64,000 nucleotides of DNA from Streptomyces cyaneus (GCF_004028635.1 NZ_RQJW01000011.1:283059-347058); one strand, 5' to 3'. Shown: positions 23,618 to 32,747, counted from the first letter of the stretch. The notes: generated from the letters alone by a model not told the origin. Numbers and translations are program-made.

Positions 23618-25289
23618 CTACTGCGGCGGATCGACGTGCAGCATAGCCTTCGCCCAAACCGATCCGATGGCTGAGAGGTGGCGATCCATCTCCCTCTGCA
23701 TCGCCATTTCGTTCGCGGTGCGTATCTTCTTCACCTTGTTGCTGATTTGCTGGTCGGTGAGCCCGCTCTGCTCCTGCTGGCTCTTCAACTTCGTGCGCTC
23801 CGCGTCCCGCCTGGCCACACCTTCGGGATCGGTTCGGTATGTGGTGCTGTAGTAGACGGGCACCTTTCCGTCCTTGAGCTCTGGATGCGTACGCAGCCGT
23901 GTCGAGCAATCGGCGTGCCCCTGCCCGGAACCGCACGGCTCACGTTCCGTGTAGAGGCCTGCCATCTGGTACTTCTGGCCGTCCGGGCCGGAGTTCGTCC
24001 TGTCGAACCAGTCGAGGAGATGCTTCTCCGAGTGCCGGGGAGAGACACCGCTGCTGTCCGCCGGGACAGAAGAGTCGACGACAAAGGTGCTGTTTCCGTT
24101 GTTGTCCACCACTTCGATAACGGCATAGTTCTTGCCGGAGAAGTCTGGTTTGTGGGGGCCCAGGGCGTCGATGAGAGCATTGACGTCGTCGTTGCTTGGC
24201 CTGGCCTTCTTCTCTCCCGTGACTCGATGATGGAGTTCGGAGATGTTCTTGTTGGTCTCTGGATCCGAACGATAGGGCCTGGGGATTTTTGCGTTGGCCT
24301 CGTCCCGGGCCTCTGCGCTGCGGGCCCGATCATTGTCGGCGGCCACGTCGGCCGTACCGTCGGAGCGCTTGGAGCCCGCGTAGGGGCGGCCGTCCCGGTC
24401 GTGCTCGGGGTTGTGCCCCACTCCCTGGCTCTCGTGGTACCCGAGGCTGAGTCGGGCGAGCGAGGCGACGACGGCGTACCGTTGCCCGTCATTCATCTGA
24501 CGGAAGTCGTCGCCCAGCGCGTCTTCCAGTTCCTGTCGCGTGAATGCGGTGGCCGGCAGGTCCGTTTCGCCGTTCTCACGGGCCTGGTTGTACGCGTCCA
24601 TCCGGTCCGCGGCGCTCTGCAGGAGGGGCGCCAGACGGCCTTCGTCCGCCCAGTTCCTGAGACTGTCGTGCACCGGGTCCAGCCCGATGCGGTGGACCTT
24701 CAGGCCATTCGGAGCGTCCGGATCGTAGTCCTTGTGTTCGTGCTGGTCGTCGCTCGGGTAGTTGCGTACCGCCTGTTGGGGCGAGTCCGGAGGAAGGTTT
24801 GATGCTCCTCAGACCTGTCCTCCGGTTTGGGCAGCGACTTGTTGCGCTCTTCCCGGGTCGGGTCGTCGGGCAGATTCTGGTTGCCTTTCTTCGGATCTGC
24901 GCCTGCCGGATCCTCGGGGGCCTTCGGTCGGCCCCGGCAGGAGTGCCGGGGGTCTGGCGGTCGGCCTGGTCGGTGCTGTCGGGCCGGGAGTGGTCACCTG
25001 TGAGTCCACCGTCGGGCGAGACCAGCTGCCTGTTCCCGTCCAGCGGAATCGCAAAGACCCCGTTGTTCCCACTGTGCAGCGGCTTCGAACTCTGCTGCCC
25101 GGTCTGCGCGTCGATGTAGGTGATCTTGCCGTTGTGGTTGACGGCGTTCCACGCGTGCGCCAGTCCGTTGGCGTCCTGCGTGATGATCACGGCCTGTGAG
25201 CCGTGCCCGCTGTTGCGGAGGGTGTTCTCCAGGCGGTTGAAGGCGTCACGCCCGTTGCCCATGTCGCTGAAGCGGGCGCCCAGCGTGTT
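23618..25289 (-). pseudogene. displaced toxin cassette: partial papain-fold domain plus deaminase domain
   Basis: From 25289 the minus strand encodes the C-terminal half of the papain-fold toxin domain (LGARFSDMGNGRDAFNRLEN, AHAWNAVNHNGKITYIDAQT). By eye there are only seven base differences over 25041-25289 against 36641-36889 of the intact toxin. The segment carrying the catalytic Cys is missing. Reading then needs two frame changes (near 24935 and 24800; middle frame GNQNLPDDPTREERNKSLPK) to reach an open frame 23618-24673. That frame has deaminase signatures: KPDFSGKNYAVIEVV, PRHSEKHLLDWF and EREPCGSGQGHADCS. A deaminase-only protein could start at GTG 24673. The cassette has no N-terminal secretion domain, so it is an orphan toxin tip. 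Confidence 0.75.
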
Positions 25290-25472
25290 GACGAGATCTG
25301 GGTCGACCGCTGCGTCGACGGGGGCGAGTCCTGGGGCCCGATGCTCGGTTACACCAGCATCACCTCGGGCAACGACGCGTACACCACCCATCGGAACGAC
25401 GCGGGTCTCGTCAAGCGAGCCTGCGGCACCAACGTCCCTGGCGGCGCCATCGAATGCACCGGCTGGTTCTGA
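25290..25472 (+). pseudogene. C-terminal remnant of a secreted glycosidase-like protein
   Basis: A plus-strand frame reads DEIWVDRCVDGGESWGPMLG then YTSITSGND, LVKRACGTNVPGGAIECTGW and F stop. The pattern WVDRSxDGGxxW...LRACG....IACTxW is familiar from the C-terminal part of Streptomyces secreted carbohydrate-active proteins such as GH76 types. The similarity starts exactly where the toxin homology on the other strand ends (25289/25290), so this is a rearrangement joint. Only the tail is present. The family call is from memory and not certain. Confidence 0.45.
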
Positions 25473-25604
25473 CCCACCGACAGTCTGTCGCCGCCGGCTC
25501 CGGGAGTGTCCCTGTCCACCCCTGGAACCAGCCGGCCGCCGCTTCGCTGAAGACCGATCAAGCCGGTGGGATCAGGTGTACGGGCGGAGGTAGGCCACCG
25601 TGTC

Positions 25605-25685
25605 AGCGCGGGGCGGTCGAGCGAGGTGAGCCGGGACCGGCCGGGGCCGGCGGGCGGGGCCCGCCGTGCCGAGGCCTATGGATGC
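25605..25685 (+). repeat. imperfect 80-bp dispersed repeat, copy A
   Basis: The segment GGACCGGCCGGGGCCGG and its flanks GCGGTCGAG..., CCGTGCCGAGGCC(T)ATGGATG match 32748-32828 with scattered differences and small gaps. Copy A abuts the stop codon of the SUKH-4 gene 25686-27893. It includes a 7-bp hairpin GGCGGGC/GCCCGCC (25649-25665) that could terminate that gene. Confidence 0.6.
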
Positions 25686-27893
25686 CTACAGGTAGATGAA
25701 CTCGTCGGTATCCGTGACGTGCCCCCAGTTTCTGGTGGCTGCCGCGGCGGCGTCGATGCCCGCCAGCCAGGACCTGAGCTCGTCGATGAGATCCTCCCCG
25801 TCGAGGCCACCGCTCGTGTGATAGGCCAGCATGTACTTCCACTGCAGGCACACCATCGCGCTGAACTGGGCCAGGGAGGAGCCGGCCAGGGGGTCGCCGG
25901 GCTGGTCGTCGTCGACGGCGCCCTTTCTCGACTGTCGTAGTACGCGGCCGGTGGGGCCGTCGAGGAGCAGGATGCCGCCGATCCAGGTGCCCAGTTCGTA
26001 GAACGGACCGTCTCCCACGGGTGTTTCGAACTCCTTGGTGCCTTCCCAGGTGCGCTCGGCGAGGCCGGTGCCTGCGAGATTGTGGGTGCTGAGACTGAGG
26101 AAGTCGTTGACGGCAGGGAAGCCGACCTCGGTGAGGAAACGACGGGTCGGCTCGTGCGTCAGGCCGGCGGGCAGTTCCTCCTCGGTCAGGAGAGGGGCGA
26201 TGTCCGCATCGAACACGTCGAGTACGAGGTCGCGGGTGGGGCGGCAGGCGGCCTCGTCGAACGGGCGCGGCGTGACCTTTGCGTACCGGCTGATGGCAGG
26301 GAGCGCGGGCAGCGGGTTGGCTTCGGTGTAGTCCGGGTCGGGCTCGATCGCATAGATCCCTCGGCTTCCCCCGAGCACGACCAGATCGCCGGCGCAGGCC
26401 ACGTCCTTGACCTTGGGCGCTTGGATCACGTGGAGTGTGGAGGGATCGCCGAGGGCTGCCGCGCGGACCAGGTTCCAGGAGGTCTCGGCCCCCCAGCGGG
26501 CTGGCGCCTGGGGTGTGGGCGGGGCTTCCTCGATGAACGGCCCCTTGGCCCCGATGAATTGCCCCGTGGCTGCGAGGAGCCGGCCGGTGGCAGCGTGCCA
26601 GGTCTGCTCGAGACGGTCCTGGGTGCGGCTGGTCACGTTGGTGCCGTCCGCCTCTGCCCGCAGCTCTTCGACGACGTCGATCTGGGGCGGGCGGGGGCGG
26701 ACCCGGCCCGGGGCTCGCCAGTGCGTCCAGACGGTCCGCCACGGCAGCGGACCGGCGGATTCGATCAAGGCGTCGGCCCGCTCCGTGTCGCCCTGGCTGA
26801 GCGCCACGAGATGCAGCAGTGAGACCCACTCCGCCTGCGAGGACGGTGCCAGACCGAGATGGTCGAGGTAATACAGATCCGCGGCGAAGCTGCCCGCGGG
26901 AATGCTGTCGGGGAAGGCCCTGAGAAGTGCGTTCAGCAGGGCGGTGTGGGTGCACTTGACCAGCGTGCGGGGATCCGCGAGGAGTTCCTCGAAGCGGCCC
27001 GCGGCGGCGGCATGGGCGGGCAGGGCACGGGCCACATAGTCATCGAGCGGGTCGCCGTCGGCACAGGCGAACAGGCGGTCCGTGACGGCCTGTTGGAAGG
27101 CCTGGAAAGTGCCGACAGGGACTTCTTCGCGAAGAGTCCGGGCATCGCGTTCGTGAGTGAACACCACCGGTAGCTCGTCCGTGGTCTCGACCGTGACGAA
27201 AGGCGACTCCTCGCCGATTGCGCGCAGTTCGTCGACGTCGAAGTCCGTTCCGAGCGTAGAGCAGAGCGCCTGCCACTCCTCGAAGCGCACCCGGTGTGGC
27301 TCGGACAGGGCCAGGGCCGTCATGGCTGTGCGGTGACGCGGCGGCAGCGAGTCGGGGGACAACCGGACGACGTCGTGGGCGGGGGCGAGCAGGACGGGGT
27401 TCGGGTTCCGGGGGCCGAGGTCGTAGACCTCGCGGTCGACTTCGACCACGAGTTTGATGTTCGTCGCCTTGGAGCGCCTACTCAACGCTCCAACGATCCC
27501 GCCGGCAGCAACGGCCAGCGGTTCATTTGTGAACCGCCTCTTCCCTGCCCACTGAGTATTGGTCACGACAACGATTCTCGGGTCGAACTTCCTGTCGAAA
27601 ACGAGATCGTCCACGAGACGGGTGAGGGCCCGGATGCTCCGGAAATCGCCGTATGAAACACCGATGGCCCGCATCACCCGATCCGCCACCTCTTCCGCGG
27701 AGCGGCCCGTGGCATCAACGAGCACGGCTTCAGGGGTGCTGGCGGCGAAATCTTCCAGAAGTGCAGTCTTTCCGGCTCCGGAGGGGCCGTCGACGTAGAC
27801 AATGCCCCGCTTGGGTGGAAGTTTAGCCAGCAGTGAGCTGATCTGGTCCGAGGCTTCCTCCAGGTTGAGGTGAGAATTCACAGCGGGCGACAT
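25686..27893 (-). CDS. P-loop NTPase/SUKH-4 fusion protein, copy 3
   Basis: A 735-residue protein from ATG 27891-27893; GTG 27881 is an alternative with a better-spaced AAAGGA. Walker A GPSGAGKTALL is at 36-46, followed by VLVDATGRSAEEVADRVMRA and RIVVVTNTQWAGK at about 106-117. The linker has EWVSLLHLVALSQGDTERAD and LPWRTVWTHWRAPG. SUKH-4 begins near FLTEVGFPAVNDFLSLSTHN and includes GPFYELGTWIGGILLLDGPT and SSLAQFSAMVCLQWKYML. It is probably cytosolic; no signal or span is seen. Directly upstream lies the wreck of another deaminase tip (27913-28345), so this gene may have provided immunity to that lost toxin. Confidence 0.8.
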   Translation of the reverse strand: MSPAVNSHLNLEEASDQISSLLAKLPPKRGIVYVDGPSGAGKTALLEDFAASTPEAVLVDATGRSAEEVADRVMRAIGVSYGDFRSIRALTRLVDDLVFDRKFDPRIVVVTNTQWAGKRRFTNEPLAVAAGGIVGALSRRSKATNIKLVVEVDREVYDLGPRNPNPVLLAPAHDVVRLSPDSLPPRHRTAMTALALSEPHRVRFEEWQALCSTLGTDFDVDELRAIGEESPFVTVETTDELPVVFTHERDARTLREEVPVGTFQAFQQAVTDRLFACADGDPLDDYVARALPAHAAAAGRFEELLADPRTLVKCTHTALLNALLRAFPDSIPAGSFAADLYYLDHLGLAPSSQAEWVSLLHLVALSQGDTERADALIESAGPLPWRTVWTHWRAPGRVRPRPPQIDVVEELRAEADGTNVTSRTQDRLEQTWHAATGRLLAATGQFIGAKGPFIEEAPPTPQAPARWGAETSWNLVRAAALGDPSTLHVIQAPKVKDVACAGDLVVLGGSRGIYAIEPDPDYTEANPLPALPAISRYAKVTPRPFDEAACRPTRDLVLDVFDADIAPLLTEEELPAGLTHEPTRRFLTEVGFPAVNDFLSLSTHNLAGTGLAERTWEGTKEFETPVGDGPFYELGTWIGGILLLDGPTGRVLRQSRKGAVDDDQPGDPLAGSSLAQFSAMVCLQWKYMLAYHTSGGLDGEDLIDELRSWLAGIDAAAAATRNWGHVTDTDEFIYL

Positions 27894-27912
27894 CCTTTCA
27901 TGGTGATGGGCA

Positions 27913-28345
27913 TCACTCTGAGCCGGTGCTCTGCAGGCCGCCATGCGTCATGGCGCGGATCCACACCTTACCGAGCCTCTTGAGGTTCTTGTTCAGGTCG
28001 TCCTCGAACTGCCGCTTATGCGTCTTTTCTCAGGCACGTCCTCGGGGCTCACGATATCTGCCTCCTTGCGATAACCGGTTCCGTAGAACACATCGACACC
28101 CGGCATTCTCTCCGAAAGCAACCTCGCACAGTTCGCGTATCCCCACCCCTGCCGCATGGCTCACGGTCGGTGTACATGCTCAGCGGCTCGTATTGCGCAT
28201 TTTCTTCGCGTTGCTCGTTGAATGTGTCCTAGTAATCCAGAAGGTTCTCTTCTCGGAATGCTTGTTGTCAGCTCCCGGGCAAGAGCTGTCGGCCACGTAA
28301 TACCTCTGGTCCCAATCCGCCTCTGCGAACACGGCCCTTCACCCG
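27913..28345 (-). pseudogene. decayed deaminase toxin tip
   Basis: The minus strand reads ADWDQRYYVADSSCPGADNK and HSEK in one frame. After a frame change it reads YEPLSMYTDREPCGRGG, a further shift gives YANCARLLSERMPGVDVFYG and TGYRKEADI, and the tail KRQFEDDLNKNLKRLGKVWI plus RAMTHGG ends at a TGA at 27913-27915. These correspond in order to VDSS...HSEK, YTEREPCG...HADC, YYSTTYR and the terminal helix MDRHLSAIGSVWAKAM of the 23618 cassette. The H-x-E and P-C...C deaminase motifs are both recognisable but lie in different frames, so the gene is dead. Confidence 0.65.
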
Positions 28346-28484
28346 GCACAGCAGTCGTCGGGGCCTCGGCGAGCTGATGCGGAGGGTCGGGCCGTACAAA
28401 TGCCGCGCTCATCACTCCCGGTGGCCGCCAGTTCGCCCAGCGCACCCGCCACGGGTGGGCTACCCGGAGGCGGTGATACACCCG
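28345..28484 (-). pseudogene. linker fragment of a SUKH-4 family gene
   Basis: The minus frame reads VYHRLRVAHPWRVRWANWRP and PGV, then PHQLAEAPTT. HPWRVRWANWRPPG is the counterpart of LPWRTVWTHWRAPG in the intact family. The flanking family parts are missing or lie elsewhere. The fragment abuts the decayed deaminase tip. Confidence 0.5.
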
Positions 28485-28589
28485 CTGGCAGCGGGCGTTG
28501 GCTTCAGGTGGTCGGCAGGCCCCGGCTTCCAAGGGCCCCGCGGCGCCCGCCTATTCTCCGACATACCGGCTGGCCCTCGTGGCGCATGA

Positions 28590-29482
28590 TCACATTGCGA
28601 CCCAGGGATTCAGATCTATGTCGAGGGCGTGCTCCCATATCAGGGCGTCCTCCGTGACTGGGTCGATCTTGATGGCCCATTCCTGCAGGCTTTCCAGGGC
28701 GTCGTCGCGCTCGTAGTTCGTGGCGAAGTCACTGACAAGGAACTCGTAGCACAACCGGAGCAGAATGAAGAACTTTCGAAGACTGCTCGCCAGGATCACA
28801 TCGTCATAACCTGTGCTGCCATCCTGGACAACCGCTCCGGTCCCTCCGTCAAGGAGGACGATGCCTCCGTCCCAGTCACCAAGTGGTAGAAGGGTCCCGT
28901 GACTTCGGGGGGTGTCGCATGCTCCGGCCACAGCAGGGGAACCAGCCCTGTCTCGGCGGCCAGTGCGAGTGCACGCAACGCTTCGGTGTCCGTGCCGTCG
29001 GACAGGTGCCCCACAGCCTCTTCGGAACTGCTCGGTTGCGGTGCCACGACCAAGTGATCGTGTGCCAACCGGACATCCGGCAGGTCTGGTTCGATCACGA
29101 CCTTGAGACCGCCGCCAACGGCCAGTTCACCGGTGAAGCGGTGCACCATACGCTCTGGCTCCGTGGAGCGCCGAGTACGGCCCGCACGGTGGGCATTGAC
29201 GATGATGACCAGCCCGCCACCGAGCGGGGAGTCTTCAAGCTCGATCCCCAGTCCGCCCGCTTCTCCGGCAGAGCGGTGAACCCAGCAGCAGTCATGACCC
29301 GATCGATGAGGTCCTCACAGGTCAGCCTGGTGGCATCCACGAGCACCGCCTCGCTGCGGGCCCCTTAGCCGCAGCAGTGTCTCTGTCCGTCCGGACCCAG
29401 GAGGGCCGGTCAGCTCGGCCACTCGCTGGGTCCCGCTGTCCGACCACTCCAGGAACTCGGCCAGGGCTTGTCCGGGTGACAT
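28590..29482 (-). pseudogene. internally deleted P-loop/SUKH-4 gene
   Basis: The N-terminal part starts MSPGQALAEFLEWSDSG (ATG 29480-29482) with ELTGPPGSGRTETLLRLRGP (Walker A-like). Frame changes follow: VDATRLTCEDLIDRVMTAAG, then GGLVIIVNAHRAGRTRRS, which is the ANVQxAG equivalent. Soon afterwards the reading jumps to the SUKH-4 end: EVTGPFYHLV, GDWDGGIVLLDGGTGAVVQD, SSLRKFFILLRLCYEFLVSD, stop at 28590. About 400-450 residues of the linker are missing compared with copies 1-5. It is a frameshifted, deleted member of the family, closest in its tail to copy 1. Confidence 0.7.
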
Positions 29483-29678
29483 GGGCGAAGGAGGGGGTGT
29501 CGGAGGGGTCATCGCTGAATCTGCTGACTTTCGGTGTGTACACACGGGGACGGGCCAGTACTCCAGCCTACGTTCTCGATCTTGTACAGCTCCGGCTGGA
29601 ACGAGTACGGCCACCGCGTGATCACCGGGGGTTGTGTGGACTCCTGAAGGGCCTGCGGTGGCCGCAGGCCAAAGCGCA

Positions 29679-29868
29679 GACCCTGCCCGCTGGCAGGCGA
29701 TGTTCGACCAGGTTATGGCCCGGACCGCGAGCACGTTCAGGCGGGTTGAGCGTCGGAGCCGCGGTCCGCGCTTACCTGGGCTGTTGTCGAGCGTCGAACG
29801 GAAGAACTGCTGGCGACTGGCCGAGCAGGCGGGCCTTGCGCGGCTCGGGCCGATTCAGCGCCTGGTGC
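29679..29868 (+). mobile_element. N-terminal fragment of an IS701-like transposase
   Basis: The plus frame reads DPARWQAMFDQVMARTASTF, RRVERRSRGPRLPGLLSSVE and RKNCWRLAEQAGLARLGPIQ. RFxRVExRxR...GLL...ERKNCWxLAEQAG is the N-terminal signature of IS701-family DDE transposases of Streptomyces. No DDE catalytic core follows and no terminal inverted repeats were recognised, so only a relic remains. It marks past transposition in the immunity array. Confidence 0.65.
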
Positions 29869-29944
29869 TCACGGTGGGCGCCGGCGCCATGTGGCGGGCT
29901 TCCGCTTCACAACGATGCCGGGACATCCAACTCTGCGTCGAATG

Positions 29945-30428
29945 CGGCCCTCCAAGGCTCGGAAGATCCTGCCGACTGGTCGATCTGCTGTGTCCAGGCC
30001 GCGAGGCCGCGACGAGCGTCCCGTTCCTCGTACCGGGTAGGGAATTCGCTGCGACGCAGCGTGACGTACACACCCCGGCGGCTCCCAGCAAGGGCAGTAC
30101 CGATCCACGTTGCCTAGGCTCGACCACCCAGTCACTGACAGCGCGCTTGGCGTCAGCAAGGATCACTCGTTCCTTCCGCTCCTTACGCGTTGGATGGTTC
30201 CCCGCCCGCCCGGACCGGGCCGCACGGTCGACATCGGCGACGACGGTGTGGCCGAGGGCAACCGGCCCGGCGTACACCTCCGCAGTGCTGTTTGCGGAAG
30301 GCCAGGTCGCAGTACATCCGCAACCGGTGATCAGCCGCGACCGTCCCCTGCTGGAGCCACCGGTGATGCGAGTACATCTGCACACGCCAGTGGTCTTGCA
30401 CCTTCCGGTCGCAAGCCTCCAACCCAGG
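29945..30428 (-). pseudogene. unrecognised decayed gene
   Basis: Consecutive minus frames give protein-like text with small frame changes: QMYSHHRWLQQGTVAADHRL and RMYCDLAFRKQ, then EVYAGPVALGHTVVADVDRA and ARSGRAGN, then GVYVTLRRSEFPTRYEERDA and RRGLDTADRPVGRIFRALEG. The order is colinear, and no single frame is open across it. It lies just after the stop of SUKH-4 copy 4. I do not recognise the family. Confidence 0.45.
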
Positions 30429-30430
30429 TG

Positions 30431-32692
30431 TCAGACCCACTCCGTCCCGTAGGAGGCCAAGTCCCAGGTGCTGTCCTCGAAGTCGTGCCCCTCGAGGACA
30501 AGCGTCCAGGCCTCGGCCCGGGCGGCGGCACCATCGATCTGCTCGCACCAGCTGGCGAGGTTGTGCTGCGCGTCCTTGTGGTCGGCGAGGTAGGGGAAGT
30601 GTGTCCTGCGGAACTCGTCGTACAACCGGACCATGGCGAAGAACTGTGTGAGGCTGCTGCCGGCGAAGGGGTCGGGCGAGCCACCCGTGGTGTCCCTGAA
30701 GAGCCGACCGGTGCTGCCGTCGAGCAGGAGCCTGGAGTACATCCAGGTACCGAGCTCGTAGAACGGGCCGTTGCTGGGTGCCTCGCTCCTGGCACGGCGT
30801 TGCCGGGGCACGTCCCGGCCCCGACCGGGCCAGGCCACTTCGGGCAGGGAGCGGTCGCCGCGCGGGGTGATGGCGAGATGCAGGAAGTCGCTGATCTCCG
30901 GCAGGCCTGTCTCGGTGAGGAAGCGGCGCGCGGCGGGGTCGTCCAGTCCTTTGGGAAGCTGATCCTCGGCCAGCCGATGGCAGGTCCCTGGGCCAAAGGT
31001 CTCCTCGAGCCAGTCCCGCATTCCGTCACCGTGTAGAGCAGCGGACGCGGACGGCGGCAGCGGCCATGGAGCGGGCCGGGTGTGTGCGGCGACCAGGGGC
31101 CGCTTGCGGTACGTGTCCTGTGCGGTGCTTCCAGCCGCCTGGACGGATGCGGCGAAGAGGCCCCCGGTGCCGGCGAGCACCCAGAGCCCGTCGACGTGAA
31201 GGCCCTGGGTCACCGCGGACGGGCAGTTGGGCGGATGAGGGAGTGGGGACGTCCCCGGTTGCCAGCCGCTGTCCGTGTGTTCGGCGAAGGTAACGGCGGG
31301 CGCCTCGGGACTCGGAGAGCGGCGTGCGTTGCTCCAGGGGAGGTCGCCTTCCGACAGGGAGGCGCGCACCTCGACCGGAGCCGAGGCAGGCTCCCCGGTA
31401 ACCGGGCTCCACTCCTGACGGATGTACTGGTGTTTCGGGTAGGCGTTCTTGCCCGTGGTCACGTCCCGGGCCGTAACGACGGTCAAGCCGGACTCGCCGA
31501 CTGCCGCGCCCAGTTCGTCGACACGACCAGCCTCGTCCTGGATCTGGCCGAAGATGCCCATGGGGCGCCAGTGCGTCCACATGGTGCGCCACGGCAACGG
31601 AACCCCCGAAGCCAGTAGCTGTTCGGCCAGCTCTGCGCGCCCCGCGCTGAGTGCCGCGTGATGGAGCCAGGCCACCCACTCACCCTGTGACGAGGGGGAG
31701 ATGCCCTGAACCTCCAGATAGTGCAGCATCGCTGCCACGCTCGCGTACGGCACTCCGTCGGGATAGGCGATGGCCAGGCCCTCGCGCAGCGCGGTCGCCG
31801 AGCACTGGGCCAGCAGCCGCCCGTCGTCCAGGAGGCGGGGCAGCGCACCAGCCAGCGCCGCATGCAGAGGAAGAGCGTGAGCGGCGTACCGGCCTACCGG
31901 ACCCTGCTCGGACCAGAGCCCCGGTCCGCCGTCCGCCGTCGCGGACACCAGCGCCTCGACGGCGCGCGATTGGGCCCCGGAATCCCAGGGCCGCCTGCGT
32001 CGCCATGCATGGAGGAGAGATTCGGACCGGAAAGCGACCGATGACCGGCCCTCGTCCACGACCAGGACATCCGGTTGCTGCTCGGCGAAGGAGAGGAGGG
32101 CTTGCACCGCTGTAGGAACACCACTTGCGGAGCACAGCAACTCCCAGACGGGCAGTGGCACTTGACGTAGTTCGGCGGCGGCCAGTGCCCCCAGCCGAAG
32201 GGCCGCAGCCGGTTCCTCCTCGGCAGGCACACCGGCAGAAGCCGGCGTGGGCAGGGTGACTGCGTATTCGGCGATCCGGGGAGGGGCTACGAGGTCCGGG
32301 TCGTACTCCGCCATGACCCAGACCTCACGGCCTTCGAACCGTCTGGCTCCCGGAGCCAGGATCTCCGCCACACGGGCCGGTTCGGTCGACGTCAGGACCT
32401 CACCTGCGTACTGCACATTGGCGAGGAGGAGGACACAGGGACGACCGGCAGGGGCGGCACGGCACTCTTCACGCATGCGGGTAGCCACCGTGTCGGCACT
32501 CATGCCCCGGCAGTCGATCAGCGTGGCGCTGGGCCAGCGGTCCCGAACTGCTCGTAGATACGCGGTCTTGCCGCTGAGCGCCGGACCGAGAACAGAGAAC
32601 ACCCGCCGCTGCCGTGCGGGCAGCTCCCGCCAGATCTCGATGCGAGCCCAGTCCTCAGCGTTGATCTCGGGCACTGGGGTGATCCCTTCCAT
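30431..32692 (-). CDS. P-loop NTPase/SUKH-4 fusion protein, copy 4
   Basis: A 753-residue protein starting MEGITPVPEINAEDWARIEI. Walker A VLGPALSGKTAYL is near 34-46 (K42). VLLLANVQYAGEV is at about 87-99. The linker includes EWVAWLHHAALSAGRAELAE and LPWRTMWTHWRPMGIFG; SUKH-4 elements are FLTETGLPEISDFLHLAITP, GPFYELGTWMYSRLLLDGST and SSLTQFFAMVRLYDEF. All expected blocks are present, so it appears functional. Unlike copies 2, 3 and 5 there is no toxin remnant directly upstream; the 245-bp gap to 32938 holds only a dispersed repeat. Its toxin partner is unknown. Confidence 0.8.
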   Translation of the reverse strand: MEGITPVPEINAEDWARIEIWRELPARQRRVFSVLGPALSGKTAYLRAVRDRWPSATLIDCRGMSADTVATRMREECRAAPAGRPCVLLLANVQYAGEVLTSTEPARVAEILAPGARRFEGREVWVMAEYDPDLVAPPRIAEYAVTLPTPASAGVPAEEEPAAALRLGALAAAELRQVPLPVWELLCSASGVPTAVQALLSFAEQQPDVLVVDEGRSSVAFRSESLLHAWRRRRPWDSGAQSRAVEALVSATADGGPGLWSEQGPVGRYAAHALPLHAALAGALPRLLDDGRLLAQCSATALREGLAIAYPDGVPYASVAAMLHYLEVQGISPSSQGEWVAWLHHAALSAGRAELAEQLLASGVPLPWRTMWTHWRPMGIFGQIQDEAGRVDELGAAVGESGLTVVTARDVTTGKNAYPKHQYIRQEWSPVTGEPASAPVEVRASLSEGDLPWSNARRSPSPEAPAVTFAEHTDSGWQPGTSPLPHPPNCPSAVTQGLHVDGLWVLAGTGGLFAASVQAAGSTAQDTYRKRPLVAAHTRPAPWPLPPSASAALHGDGMRDWLEETFGPGTCHRLAEDQLPKGLDDPAARRFLTETGLPEISDFLHLAITPRGDRSLPEVAWPGRGRDVPRQRRARSEAPSNGPFYELGTWMYSRLLLDGSTGRLFRDTTGGSPDPFAGSSLTQFFAMVRLYDEFRRTHFPYLADHKDAQHNLASWCEQIDGAAARAEAWTLVLEGHDFEDSTWDLASYGTEWV

Positions 32693-32747
32693 GAGCGGCC
32701 CTCGCGGACATGTACGCCTGCGCGATGATCATGTGGTCCGCGTGAAT

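Noticed and set aside
24673..25391. Minus-strand frame 24576-25391 taken as an intact separate protein
   Set aside because: Its N-terminal 30 residues read across the glycosidase-like remnant and its C-terminus turns to Arg/Pro nonsense after about 24935; only the middle matches the papain-fold domain.
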